Of a stretch of DNA of 64,000 nucleotides, positions 1 through 8,055 are shown piece by piece. The notes below the pieces were generated by a model. It saw only the letters and a program-made list of their open reading frames with translations, was not told the DNA's origin and did no database searches. The DNA is from Frankia sp. RB7 (GTDB taxonomy: Bacteria; Pseudomonadota; Alphaproteobacteria; Rhizobiales; Xanthobacteraceae): assembly GCA_030403585.1 (NCBI GenBank), contig JAUEPE010000015.1:1-64000 (forward strand), given 5' to 3'. Position 1 is the stretch's first letter. Every line of letters starts with the position of its first letter. A program made the translations under genes and the position numbers.

Positions 1-1920
1 CATCAGGTCGATGATCGCGATGTGCTCGGTCAGCTTGAGCCGGTCGGCGCCGGCGACGGGAACGTTGGCGTGCTTCAGCGCCTGGATCACCGCGTCGAAC
101 GCGTTGCCGCGCCGGCGCACCAGGATCAGCATGTCGCCATAGCGCAGGGGACGCCGCTCGCCCTCGTGTCCCGTCAGTGTACCGCTCTCGACCAGCCGCT
201 TGATCTCGGCCTGGATGCGGCGAGCGAGCTTGACCTCGGGACTGGTGACGGCGACGCCGTCGAACGGCGCGCGCCAGCCCTCGATTTCCTGCCTGTCATC
301 GGCTTCCGCAAGGTCCCACAGCTCGATCACGCTCGGGCCGGCATCGGCGAGCGCATTGTGCAGGGGGTGGCCGGTCTCGACCGAGTGGATGCTCTTGTAG
401 ATCGCGGGCTCGCGGAAGACGTGGTCGACCGAGTGCAGGATCGCCGCGCCCGAGCGGAACGAATAGGTGAAGGCGACCGGATCGAATTTCAGCCCGGCGG
501 CAGTGAATTTGCGGTGCAGCTGGCGCCGGCGCGTGTCGAATTCCCGGGGCTCAGCACCCTGGAACGAGAAGATCGACTGCTTCTCGTCGCCGACGGCGAA
601 GACGGTTCGGTTCAGCCCTTCGCGCGCACCTTCTCCGGCGGTGAATTCCGAGATGATGTGGGCGACGATGTCCCATTGCCGCGGGCTGGTGTCCTGGGCT
701 TCGTCGATCAGCACATGATCGACGCCGCGGTCGAGCTTGTAATGCACCCATCCCGAAGCGACGCGGTTCAGCATCGCCAGCGTCTTGTCGATGAGGTCGT
801 CGTAATCGAGCAGCCCGCGTTCCTGCTTCTCGCGACGGTAGTTTGCAGCGGCGGCGGTCGCGATATACAGGAGAGCCGCGCTGCGGTCGCGCATGGTCAC
901 TGCGCGGCGCCGCTCGATCAATCCACCGAGGCGGGACGCTTCGTTCTCGAACAAACGCGCGACGGATGGATTTTGCTCGCCGAATTTCTTGGTCAGCACG
1001 GCCTTGCGCGGCAGTTTTTCATCGGTGAGGAAGACGGACAGATAGGCATCAACCTGCGCCGCGCCGGAAAACGCCTTTGCTTCGCGAAGGCGGCCTGCCT
1101 GGTCGTTGTCGGACTTGCTGCCGTCCTCTAGCGCGAAAGCGATGTCGTCCCAGCGCGAGCGCGGCAGGAAGGGGCCATCGAGAATCTCCGTCTCGACGTC
1201 CTCGATGCAGTCACTTGCATCGACGCCCAGCACGGCCGCCATCTGTTCGGCCGCCGCCCCAGCGTTGCCGGCGTCGTCAGTCCAGGCCATGAAATGGTCG
1301 CGGCTCAAGCACGCCTCGCGCACGACCTCCTTGAAGGTGACGTCGGCGGCACTCGCCATCGCGGTCAGCAGCGCGCGGCCGGTGACGGTCTCCGGATCGC
1401 GCGCGGCCTCCAGCAGCACCTTCAGATTGGCGCGCTCCATCATGTCGGTCTGGTCGCGCTCGTCCATCACGGCAAAGCGCGCCGGCACGTTGGCCTCGAA
1501 CGGAAACTGCTGGAGCAGGCGGGTGCACAGCGCGTGGATGGTCTGCACCTTCAATCCGCCCGGCGTCTCCAAGGCGCAGGCGAACAGTTTTCGCGCTTCG
1601 CGGCGCAGTTTTGAATTGGGGTGGGGGATGCCGACCGCAACAATGGCTTTTGTGAGCGCGTCATCGTCAAGCGTCACCCAATGACCAAGCGTGGTGAATA
1701 CACGCTCGGCCATGTTGGCGGCAGCGGCCTTGGTGAAGGTGATGCAGAGAATCTTTTCCGGCGGCACGCCCGACAGCAGCAGGCGGATCACGCGCTGCAC
1801 CAGCACATGCGTCTTGCCGGAGCCGGCATTGGCCGACACGAAGGCCGACGCGGTCGGATCGGAGGCACGCGCCTGCCGCGCGCGCACTTCATCGGGGATG
1901 GGGCGCGGAGCCTTTACCAT
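1..1920 (-). CDS. addA: AddA, ATP-dependent helicase/nuclease subunit A (N-terminal 640 residues, cut by window edge)
   Basis: Helicase-nuclease subunit that, with AddB, resects double-strand breaks for recombination; it replaces RecBCD in alphaproteobacteria. I read the frame from the ATG at 1920 on the minus strand: the N-terminus begins MVKAPRPIPDEVRARQAR and reaches a Walker A motif, SANAGSGKTH, near residue 30. UvrD-type motifs follow, including TIHALCTRLLQQFPFE and the Walker B-like LIDEAQDTSPRQWD. The gene overlaps the addB stop by 7 nt (ATGGTAA), so the two are translationally coupled. The helicase C-terminal part and the RecB-type nuclease domain lie beyond position 1, so I cannot say whether the gene is intact. 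Family identity is clear from the motifs and the partner. Confidence 0.93.
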   Translation of the reverse strand, partial: MVKAPRPIPDEVRARQARASDPTASAFVSANAGSGKTHVLVQRVIRLLLSGVPPEKILCITFTKAAAANMAERVFTTLGHWVTLDDDALTKAIVAVGIPHPNSKLRREARKLFACALETPGGLKVQTIHALCTRLLQQFPFEANVPARFAVMDERDQTDMMERANLKVLLEAARDPETVTGRALLTAMASAADVTFKEVVREACLSRDHFMAWTDDAGNAGAAAEQMAAVLGVDASDCIEDVETEILDGPFLPRSRWDDIAFALEDGSKSDNDQAGRLREAKAFSGAAQVDAYLSVFLTDEKLPRKAVLTKKFGEQNPSVARLFENEASRLGGLIERRRAVTMRDRSAALLYIATAAAANYRREKQERGLLDYDDLIDKTLAMLNRVASGWVHYKLDRGVDHVLIDEAQDTSPRQWDIVAHIISEFTAGEGAREGLNRTVFAVGDEKQSIFSFQGAEPREFDTRRRQLHRKFTAAGLKFDPVAFTYSFRSGAAILHSVDHVFREPAIYKSIHSVETGHPLHNALADAGPSVIELWDLAEADDRQEIEGWRAPFDGVAVTSPEVKLARRIQAEIKRLVESGTLTGHEGERRPLRYGDMLILVRRRGNAFDAVIQALKHANVPVAGADRLKLTEHIAIIDLM

Positions 1921-4900
1921 TCCTCGATCCCCAGGCCGCCGGCCGCGGACCATTCCTTGATCCGGGCGAGATCGTCATAAGCGCCGTAGCGGTTGGTCCA
2001 CATCGGCAGGTTCAGCGAGGTGTAGGGCTGGTTCTCGTCGTCGAAGGCGCGGATCAGCGCCTCCAGCTTGGCCCGCGCTTCTGCGGCAGCCGTGTCCGGA
2101 GGCTGCGGCTCATCGCCTTGCTTATACTTGAGCTCGAGAATACGTTCCTCGCCCGGCGGATTGTTGCCGCTCAGGCGGACATAGACGAGCTGGCTGACGG
2201 ATGCGCCGGCGTCGATGTCAGGGAATCCGCCCTCGCGCAGGATCGCGGCTTCCAGCGTGAGTTGTGGCGACAGGCCCATGCGGACCTGCTTGCCGGTCGG
2301 CGGCTGGCCGGTCTTGTAGTCGAGGATGGCGTAGCCGCCGCCCTGGCGCCGCTCGATGCGGTCGGCGCGGGCGGTGAGAACGAAGCTGCGCTCATGGTCG
2401 AGCTTGATCGAGATTTCGCCGTGCGTTTCCGCGGTGACGGCCTCGATGACGTCACGCCGCGCCGTCTCCCATTCACCAAACCAGCGCGCGATGCGCTGGA
2501 AGCGCGGCCACCACAGCGCGCGCGCTTCGGGTCGCTCCATCAGCGGGGCGAAATACTTTTCGCCGATCGCGCGGAGCACATTTGCGGGATCGTCGGGCAG
2601 ATGCGCGGCAAATTTTTCGGTGAACTCGCCCAGCGCATCGTGGATCGCCGAGCCGCGATCGGCGGCCGAGAGCGGCATGTCGACGGGATCGAGCGCATCG
2701 AGCTTCAGGATGCGTTTGGCGTAGATCGTGTAGGGATCGCGCAGCCAGTCCTCAATCGCGGTCACCGACATCTTCAGCGGTCGCGTCGCACGCGGCGGTC
2801 GTGGTTCGGGCTGCTTGATCGGCGTGACTTCGGCGGGCTGATCGAGCGCGCCTGCGAACTGCACGTATTTTTCGCCGGCGCGAACGGCCGCTTTCCAGAG
2901 ATCGTCGCCCGCGACAGCCTCTAACCGGTGCAGGAAGCGCGACGCCACCGCCGGTGCGCCGCCGGCCTTGGCGGAATGGGTGAGGATCACCTCGTCGCCG
3001 CCGAGCAGCTGCGCAAAGTCGTGCGCGGAAAGGCCGATGCGGCGCTCCGGCAGATCGAGACCAAGCTCGTGCCGCATCGGGCGGCTGAGCCAGGGATCGA
3101 TCCGCGGCGCCGGCGGCCAGACGCCTTCGATGAGCCCGCCGATGATGATTCGGTCGGCCTGCATCAGGCGCGATTCCAGCGGGCCGTAGATCTGCAGGCG
3201 AGCGCCCGGCTTGTCGCGCCGCCGCACCGCACGGTCGCTGAAGGCGGTCTGGAAGACGTCGGCGTAGTCAGGCAACGTCACCATCAATCCACTGGTCGTG
3301 CCGCCGCGCAGGAGATCGTCGAAGGCGCTGGCGAGCGCGAGGCCTTCGCGCTCCTCGAAGGCGAGCGGAATGCCCTGCTCGTCGCGCGATAGCTCGATGA
3401 TGATCTCGCGATGTCGATGCGCGAGTTCGGCGAAGTCAAACGGCTTTGACGACGCCAGGCTCTCGATTGGCGCCAGGGCCTTTTCCAGGGCATCGATCAG
3501 TGCCTGGATGCGGTCGAGGTCCTCGGCCTTGAGACGCGCGCGGGGCTCGGCCTTATGGAGCGCGGAGACTTCGCTGCGCCACAGCTTTGCCAGCTCCTCG
3601 CGAAAGCGATTGAACTCGCGTAACAGGCCGAAGGTAGCCGCAGGTGGACGCGTGCCGCGCAACACCGCGAGCTCCAGCCCCTCGATCGCGGTCTTCCAAG
3701 CACCTGGCGCGCGGCCGAGGCGGCACAATGGATGCTTCAGCACCGCCAGCAGCGTCGGCGGCTCCAATCCCCTGGTCGCCGCTTCCGCTGCGAGCCGGGC
3801 AAACACGCCGGCGGGGGTTTCCATCAGCACGTCGCCGCCGGAATCGTCGAAGGCGAGATCCCATCGGGTCAGCGCGGCCATCACCCGTCGCGCCAGCGCG
3901 CGGTCGGGCGTCACCAGCGCTGCCGATTTGTCGAGATGCCGCGCCTCGCGCATCGCAATGGCGATCGCGAGCGCTTCCATTTCCGGATTGGCTGCTTCGA
4001 CCACCGCGAGATTGTTCATGCCGCCAGCGATCTTCGCGGCGACATCCGGTTGCTTCAGCCGGTCGTGCCAGACTTCGGTCTTGGCGGAGGGGCGCATCGA
4101 CTCGGAGGCGAGCAGATCGCGACCGCCTTCGGCAGGCGGCTGAAGGATCTCGACGTCGCTGCGCTTGATGCCAAAACGATCCAGCAGTGCGTGCATGGCA
4201 TATTGCGGATGGTTCGAGGCCGGATGCTCAGCGAACTTGCCGAGCGAATCGCGTACGCCGCCGATGCTGCGCCAGGCGTCGGCGTCGAGATCGGTGTCGA
4301 GGCCCGGCAGCACCACCGCACCATGCGCCAGTGAGGCCACTGCATGCAGGAATTTCGCGGTCGCCGGCATCGAGCCGGTCGAGCCGGCTGCGATCACGGG
4401 CCCATGGGGATGCGCGGTCAGGCGCTTTGCTTCCGCAGCGATCAGGAGATCGCGCCGCGCCGCGGGTTCGATCCGGTTGATCTCGGCGAGATGGCCGGGC
4501 CAGGCGATGCGGGCGATGCGCAAGAATTCGAGCGAGTGCTGCCAGTAGCGATCGAGCATGTCCGGCACGAGCCCATCGAGCGCGCTCCACTCGACACCGC
4601 GCGTCACCATGTCGTCGATCAGGCGGGCGAGGTCGCCGGCCAGCGCCAGCGTCGAGGCGGGGCCGCCGACCACCAGCGGCGCCAGCACCGGACCCTTGGC
4701 CCAGGCGGCAACGAGCTGCGCCAGCGTCAGCCGCCGTTCGAGCTCGCCAAGCCGCGGCGGAATCTCGAGCGGCGTTGCGCCGGAAAACTGTTCGCCTTCG
4801 TCGCCGAAAGCGAGCTCGTCCTCGTCGATGTCGCCGAGCGCGACGATGCGCGGCAGCACCACCGCGTCTGCCTTCATCTCGTCGAGAAAGATCTCGCGAA

Positions 4901-5060
4901 CGACGCGCATGGCGCGCCGCGTCGGCAGGTACAGCGTGGCGTCCGCAAGCCGTGCCGGTTCCTTGCGCGCCTCGAACCCGTCGACCAGCCGGCCGTCGAG
5001 CAGGCTTGAGACGATCGTGCGCAGGAACGGAACTGAGACGGGGACGCTGAAAACGCGCAT
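1914..5060 (-). CDS. addB: AddB, double-strand break repair protein, alphaproteobacterial type (1048 aa)
   Basis: Partner of AddA in the exonuclease/helicase complex that processes double-strand breaks. The C-terminal third contains a RecB-like nuclease signature, YAILDYKTGQPP around residue 930, with a preceding acidic residue in the segment TARADRIERR. I start the protein at MRVFSVPVSVPFLRTI (ATG 5060) and not at the in-frame ATG 30 nt upstream, because that segment matches no expected family start and begins in the leader. Length fits the alphaproteobacterial AddB family of about 1000-1050 residues. The gene precedes and overlaps addA. Upstream, a repeat-bearing gap separates it from the nucleotidyltransferase gene, which also reads in this direction. 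Confidence 0.93.
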   Translation of the reverse strand: MRVFSVPVSVPFLRTIVSSLLDGRLVDGFEARKEPARLADATLYLPTRRAMRVVREIFLDEMKADAVVLPRIVALGDIDEDELAFGDEGEQFSGATPLEIPPRLGELERRLTLAQLVAAWAKGPVLAPLVVGGPASTLALAGDLARLIDDMVTRGVEWSALDGLVPDMLDRYWQHSLEFLRIARIAWPGHLAEINRIEPAARRDLLIAAEAKRLTAHPHGPVIAAGSTGSMPATAKFLHAVASLAHGAVVLPGLDTDLDADAWRSIGGVRDSLGKFAEHPASNHPQYAMHALLDRFGIKRSDVEILQPPAEGGRDLLASESMRPSAKTEVWHDRLKQPDVAAKIAGGMNNLAVVEAANPEMEALAIAIAMREARHLDKSAALVTPDRALARRVMAALTRWDLAFDDSGGDVLMETPAGVFARLAAEAATRGLEPPTLLAVLKHPLCRLGRAPGAWKTAIEGLELAVLRGTRPPAATFGLLREFNRFREELAKLWRSEVSALHKAEPRARLKAEDLDRIQALIDALEKALAPIESLASSKPFDFAELAHRHREIIIELSRDEQGIPLAFEEREGLALASAFDDLLRGGTTSGLMVTLPDYADVFQTAFSDRAVRRRDKPGARLQIYGPLESRLMQADRIIIGGLIEGVWPPAPRIDPWLSRPMRHELGLDLPERRIGLSAHDFAQLLGGDEVILTHSAKAGGAPAVASRFLHRLEAVAGDDLWKAAVRAGEKYVQFAGALDQPAEVTPIKQPEPRPPRATRPLKMSVTAIEDWLRDPYTIYAKRILKLDALDPVDMPLSAADRGSAIHDALGEFTEKFAAHLPDDPANVLRAIGEKYFAPLMERPEARALWWPRFQRIARWFGEWETARRDVIEAVTAETHGEISIKLDHERSFVLTARADRIERRQGGGYAILDYKTGQPPTGKQVRMGLSPQLTLEAAILREGGFPDIDAGASVSQLVYVRLSGNNPPGEERILELKYKQGDEPQPPDTAAAEARAKLEALIRAFDDENQPYTSLNLPMWTNRYGAYDDLARIKEWSAAGGLGIEEW

Positions 5061-5165
5061 GGGCTGCCTGATTCGGGAATCAGGCGCCAATATAGGGAGG
5101 CGGACTCAAATGGATATGGGCCGGGGTGAGGTCATCCCCGTTGTTCGCGGGATTCCGCAGGTCTC

Positions 5166-5263
5166 GTAGGGTGGGCCAAAGGCGCGTTAGCGCCGTGCCC
5201 ACCACGTCTCTCATCGAATTCTCAGCTTGAACGGTGGGCACGCTTCGCTTTGCCCACCCTATG
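5166..5263. repeat. Intergenic palindromic repeat (GGTGGGC family), copy 1
   Basis: The left arm GTAGGGTGGGC begins at 5166 and its inverse GCCCACCCTAT ends near 5262. Inner segments GCCGTGCCCACC and GGTGGGCACGC are also mutually inverted, so the element can form nested hairpins. It sits between murU and addB, in a gap of about 230 bp that shows no other feature. A structurally similar element with different core bases lies at 58430-58511. Elements of this look are common between genes in Bradyrhizobium; that last statement is from general knowledge. Confidence 0.75.
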
Positions 5264-5290
5264 GCACCGCGTCAGGGACAAGAGAGCGGC

Positions 5291-6013
5291 CTACGCCACG
5301 CTCTCCAAAAACGCCTCTTCAGCCGCATGCACTGCATCGGGCGTGCCGACATGCATCCAGACGCCGTCGAGGCGGAGGCCGAACAGGCGCTCTTGTTCAT
5401 TGGCGCGGTCGAACATTTTTGTCAGCGAGAACTCGCCCTGCGGCGCATCAGTGAAGATCGACGGCGACAGAATGGCCGCGCCCGCATAGACGAACGGGAC
5501 GATCTCTTTTTCTTTGCGCTTGCGCAGCGCACCGTCGGGCAGCATGCCGTAATCGCCGCGGCCGCTATAGCCGATGCTGGTTGCGGTCGGCGCCATCAGC
5601 AGCAGGATGTCCATGCGCTCGGGGTCGAAGTTTTCCGCGAGCCGCGTCAGATTGGAGCGCACGCCGTCGATCCACAGCGTGTCGGAATTGACGTGGTAGA
5701 ACGGTGCATCGCCGAGCAGCGGTAGCGCCTTGACCACGCCGCCGCCGGTGCCGAGCACCTGGTCGCGCTCGTCCGAGATGGTCACGCGCGGATGCTGGCG
5801 GGATGCTGTGTGATTGATGATCTGGTCGGGCAGATAGTGCACGTTGACAACGGCTTCGGTCACGCCGGCCTGGCCGAGTTTGTCGAGCACGTGGTCGAGC
5901 AGCGGTTGGCCCGCGACCGGCACCATCGGCTTCGGCATCGTATCCGTCAGCGGACGCATGCGCAGGCCGAATCCTGCGGCGAGCACCATGGCTTTGGTCG
6001 GTTTGACGGACAT
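5291..6013 (-). CDS. murU: Nucleotidyltransferase, probable N-acetylmuramate-1-phosphate uridylyltransferase MurU (240 aa)
   Basis: A sugar-1-phosphate nucleotidyltransferase. The glycine-rich NTP-binding loop AMVLAAGFGLRMRPLT occupies roughly residues 8-23, followed by KPMVPVAGQPLLDH, and HVNSDTLWIDG supplies the metal-binding Asp. In Pseudomonas, MurU converts MurNAc-1-phosphate to UDP-MurNAc after the kinase AmgK, recycling peptidoglycan sugar around the fosfomycin-sensitive de novo route. Here the AmgK domain is encoded just upstream in the same direction (6535-8055), with only a PilZ gene between, which supports MurU over a generic mannose-1-phosphate guanylyltransferase. I start at MSVKPTKAMVLAAG (6013); an in-frame ATG at 6055 would add 14 atypical residues. 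Substrate identity is inferred from context. Confidence 0.82.
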   Translation of the reverse strand: MSVKPTKAMVLAAGFGLRMRPLTDTMPKPMVPVAGQPLLDHVLDKLGQAGVTEAVVNVHYLPDQIINHTASRQHPRVTISDERDQVLGTGGGVVKALPLLGDAPFYHVNSDTLWIDGVRSNLTRLAENFDPERMDILLLMAPTATSIGYSGRGDYGMLPDGALRKRKEKEIVPFVYAGAAILSPSIFTDAPQGEFSLTKMFDRANEQERLFGLRLDGVWMHVGTPDAVHAAEEAFLESVA

Positions 6014-6129
6014 GCTTCGCTTCTCAAACCTCTGTGTTCGCGGCAACCCTAGCACGAGCGCCGGTCAGCCGCACCGCATCTCAACCGCCTTAACCAGCCG
6101 CCGTGACGGTTGTGCGACGCGTGTTGCCG

Positions 6130-6447
6130 TCACGCCCCGACGGCTGTGGAACGCGTCTTTTTCTTCTTGTCGCCGGGCTTGAGAAAATTGACCCCGATCT
6201 GATCGCCATTGACCCAGGCCAGTTCGCAGCGCCGGTAGGCCAATCCGGTAGACGACAGCACGAGAAAAAATTCCTTCAGATGCAGACCCTCGACCGAGCC
6301 GTCGATGGTCAGCTTGGCGCCGCTATCGGAGACGTCCTCCATGGTGCATTCGCGCCGCCAGGTGCCGTCGATGCCCATCATCTGGGCCGGTACCCCACGT
6401 TCGAAAACAACCCGATTGTTCCCGCGCTGGTCCGTCTTGACCGCCAT
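6130..6447 (-). CDS. PilZ domain protein (105 aa)
   Basis: A stand-alone PilZ domain, a family that binds cyclic di-GMP. The two ligand motifs are recognisable: an RxxxR-type element in RGNNRVVFERG (residues 8-18) and DxSxxG in DVSDSGAKLTI (about residues 39-49). The protein ends in a lysine-rich tail, KPGDKKKKTRS. It lies between the AmgK and MurU genes, with gaps of about 90-115 bp on each side, so it may share their transcript without being part of the recycling pathway. A target cannot be named from sequence. PilZ-only proteins of this size are abundant in Bradyrhizobium, so specificity is uncertain. Confidence 0.85.
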   Translation of the reverse strand: MAVKTDQRGNNRVVFERGVPAQMMGIDGTWRRECTMEDVSDSGAKLTIDGSVEGLHLKEFFLVLSSTGLAYRRCELAWVNGDQIGVNFLKPGDKKKKTRSTAVGA

Positions 6448-6534
6448 CTGCCCTTGCTCCAGCCCGTATTTGTCCGGCTGCCTGCGGGCGATAATACCGG
6501 TGCGATGGCTAACAGCCGGTAAATCGGTTCCGGC

Positions 6535-8055
6535 TCAGGATCGGGGCGGCGGGACGTTGGCGAGATACCAGTCGCGCAAATGCTCGAGCGCCGGATGCGC
6601 CAGCGAGCGCTGGAGATAGGTCCAGATCCGCGGCTGGTGGCGCAGATAATGCGGCTTGCCGTCGCGGCGGTTGAGCCGGGCGAAGGTGCCGAGCAGGCGC
6701 GTGTTGCGCTGCGCGGACATGATGGCATAAAGCTCGGCAAAACTGGCGGGATTGAAGCTCGCATCCTCGGTGCGGCGCGTCTTGATGTAGCGCGACAGCA
6801 GCGTCAGCTCGATGTTCTCGGGCACGTCGATGCGGGCGTCCTGCAGCAGCGATACCACATCGTAAGAGTGCGGTCCGAGCACGGTGTCCTGGAAGTCGAT
6901 CACGCCGACGCGCGCCGTGCCGGCGCGGTCTGCGAGCCAGATCAGATTGGGCGAGTGGTAGTCGCGGATGATCCAGGTTTTTGGCGCGGCCAGTGGTTTC
7001 TTCAGCAGCTCGCGCCACATCGCAAAAAATTCCGCGCGCTTCTCGTCGCTCAGCGGTGCGTTGCGATCGGGCAGATACCATTCCGGCATCAAGCCGATCT
7101 CGATCAGCAGTGCGTCGGTGTCCCAAGCGGGAATGGCATGGGTCTGCCCGTCCAGCGGCAGCGTTTCCGGCAGCGTCTTGCCGTGCAGCACGGCCAGCAC
7201 GTCGGTCGCGGCTTCATAGCGCTCGGTGATCGGGCGCGGCGGATCGCCTTCGATCACGCCTTCGCTGCCGAAATCCTCCGAGATCAGGAAGCCGTGGTCG
7301 AGGTCGAAATGGTGGATCGCCGGCGCCGAGATTCCTGCCGCGCGCAAACCTTCGTCGATGGCGACGAACGGCTTGATGTTCTCAGCAAGATGCACCACGG
7401 CGCTATATGATTTGCCGTTGTAGATCGCTGCACCATCGGGGCGCTGCGGAGAGTTCATGAGGATGACGATTCCATCGTCGCGGATCAGCCGCGCATAGGA
7501 ACGCGTCGAGGCGTCGCCGGCCATGCGCTTGCGGCCTGCGTCGATATAGCCGGACGCGTCGAGGAACTCTCGCAGTGTCTTCAGCCGCGCCACGGTGGCG
7601 GCGCACCTGCCGTAGCCGGTGATGTCGGCGGCGCGCGCATTCGAGCCCAGTGCCGGGCGGTGCGTCAGCGCGATGTCGATCCGGTCCGCGGGCATTGCCG
7701 AGGGCGCACGCTCGGGCCATTCGATCAACACCAGCGTCGCATCCGGCAGTGGTGATAGCCCGATCTCCTCGAGTTCGCTCTCGTCCTCGACGCGGTAGAG
7801 GTCCGCATGCATAACGGCAAACGCCGGCAGCTCGTAACCCTGCACCAGCGTGAAAGTCGGGCTCGGCACTTCCAGGTCTTCGTCATCGGCGAGGTAACGG
7901 ATCAGGCTGCGCGCCGCGGCAGTCTTGCCGGCACCGAGATCGCCGGTGAGCGTGATGACATCGCCGGGGCCGACCAGCAGCGCGAGGTCGGCCATCAGTT
8001 GCGCGGTGGCCGTCTCGTTGTGGAGCGCGACGGAGAATGTGACCGGCGCGATCAT
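6535..8055 (-). CDS. Fusion of TsaE (t6A tRNA modification ATPase) and AmgK-like sugar kinase (506 aa)
   Basis: Two domains in one chain. Residues 1 to about 150 are TsaE (YjeE): Walker A GDLGAGKTAAARSL near residue 40, then SPTFTLVQGYE, HADLYRVEDESELEEIGL and LIEWPERAP. TsaE is the ATPase needed with TsaB, TsaC and TsaD for threonylcarbamoyl-adenosine at tRNA position 37. From about residue 165 the chain is an aminoglycoside-phosphotransferase-fold kinase with WIIRDYHSPNLIWL as the catalytic loop and VIDFQDTVLGPHSYD as the metal-binding motif; the closest named family is AmgK, the anomeric MurNAc/GlcNAc kinase. The gene overlaps the divL stop by 4 nt (ATGA). MurU downstream supplies the next recycling step. 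The fusion is continuous, with no frameshift. Confidence 0.9.
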   Translation of the reverse strand: MIAPVTFSVALHNETATAQLMADLALLVGPGDVITLTGDLGAGKTAAARSLIRYLADDEDLEVPSPTFTLVQGYELPAFAVMHADLYRVEDESELEEIGLSPLPDATLVLIEWPERAPSAMPADRIDIALTHRPALGSNARAADITGYGRCAATVARLKTLREFLDASGYIDAGRKRMAGDASTRSYARLIRDDGIVILMNSPQRPDGAAIYNGKSYSAVVHLAENIKPFVAIDEGLRAAGISAPAIHHFDLDHGFLISEDFGSEGVIEGDPPRPITERYEAATDVLAVLHGKTLPETLPLDGQTHAIPAWDTDALLIEIGLMPEWYLPDRNAPLSDEKRAEFFAMWRELLKKPLAAPKTWIIRDYHSPNLIWLADRAGTARVGVIDFQDTVLGPHSYDVVSLLQDARIDVPENIELTLLSRYIKTRRTEDASFNPASFAELYAIMSAQRNTRLLGTFARLNRRDGKPHYLRHQPRIWTYLQRSLAHPALEHLRDWYLANVPPPRS

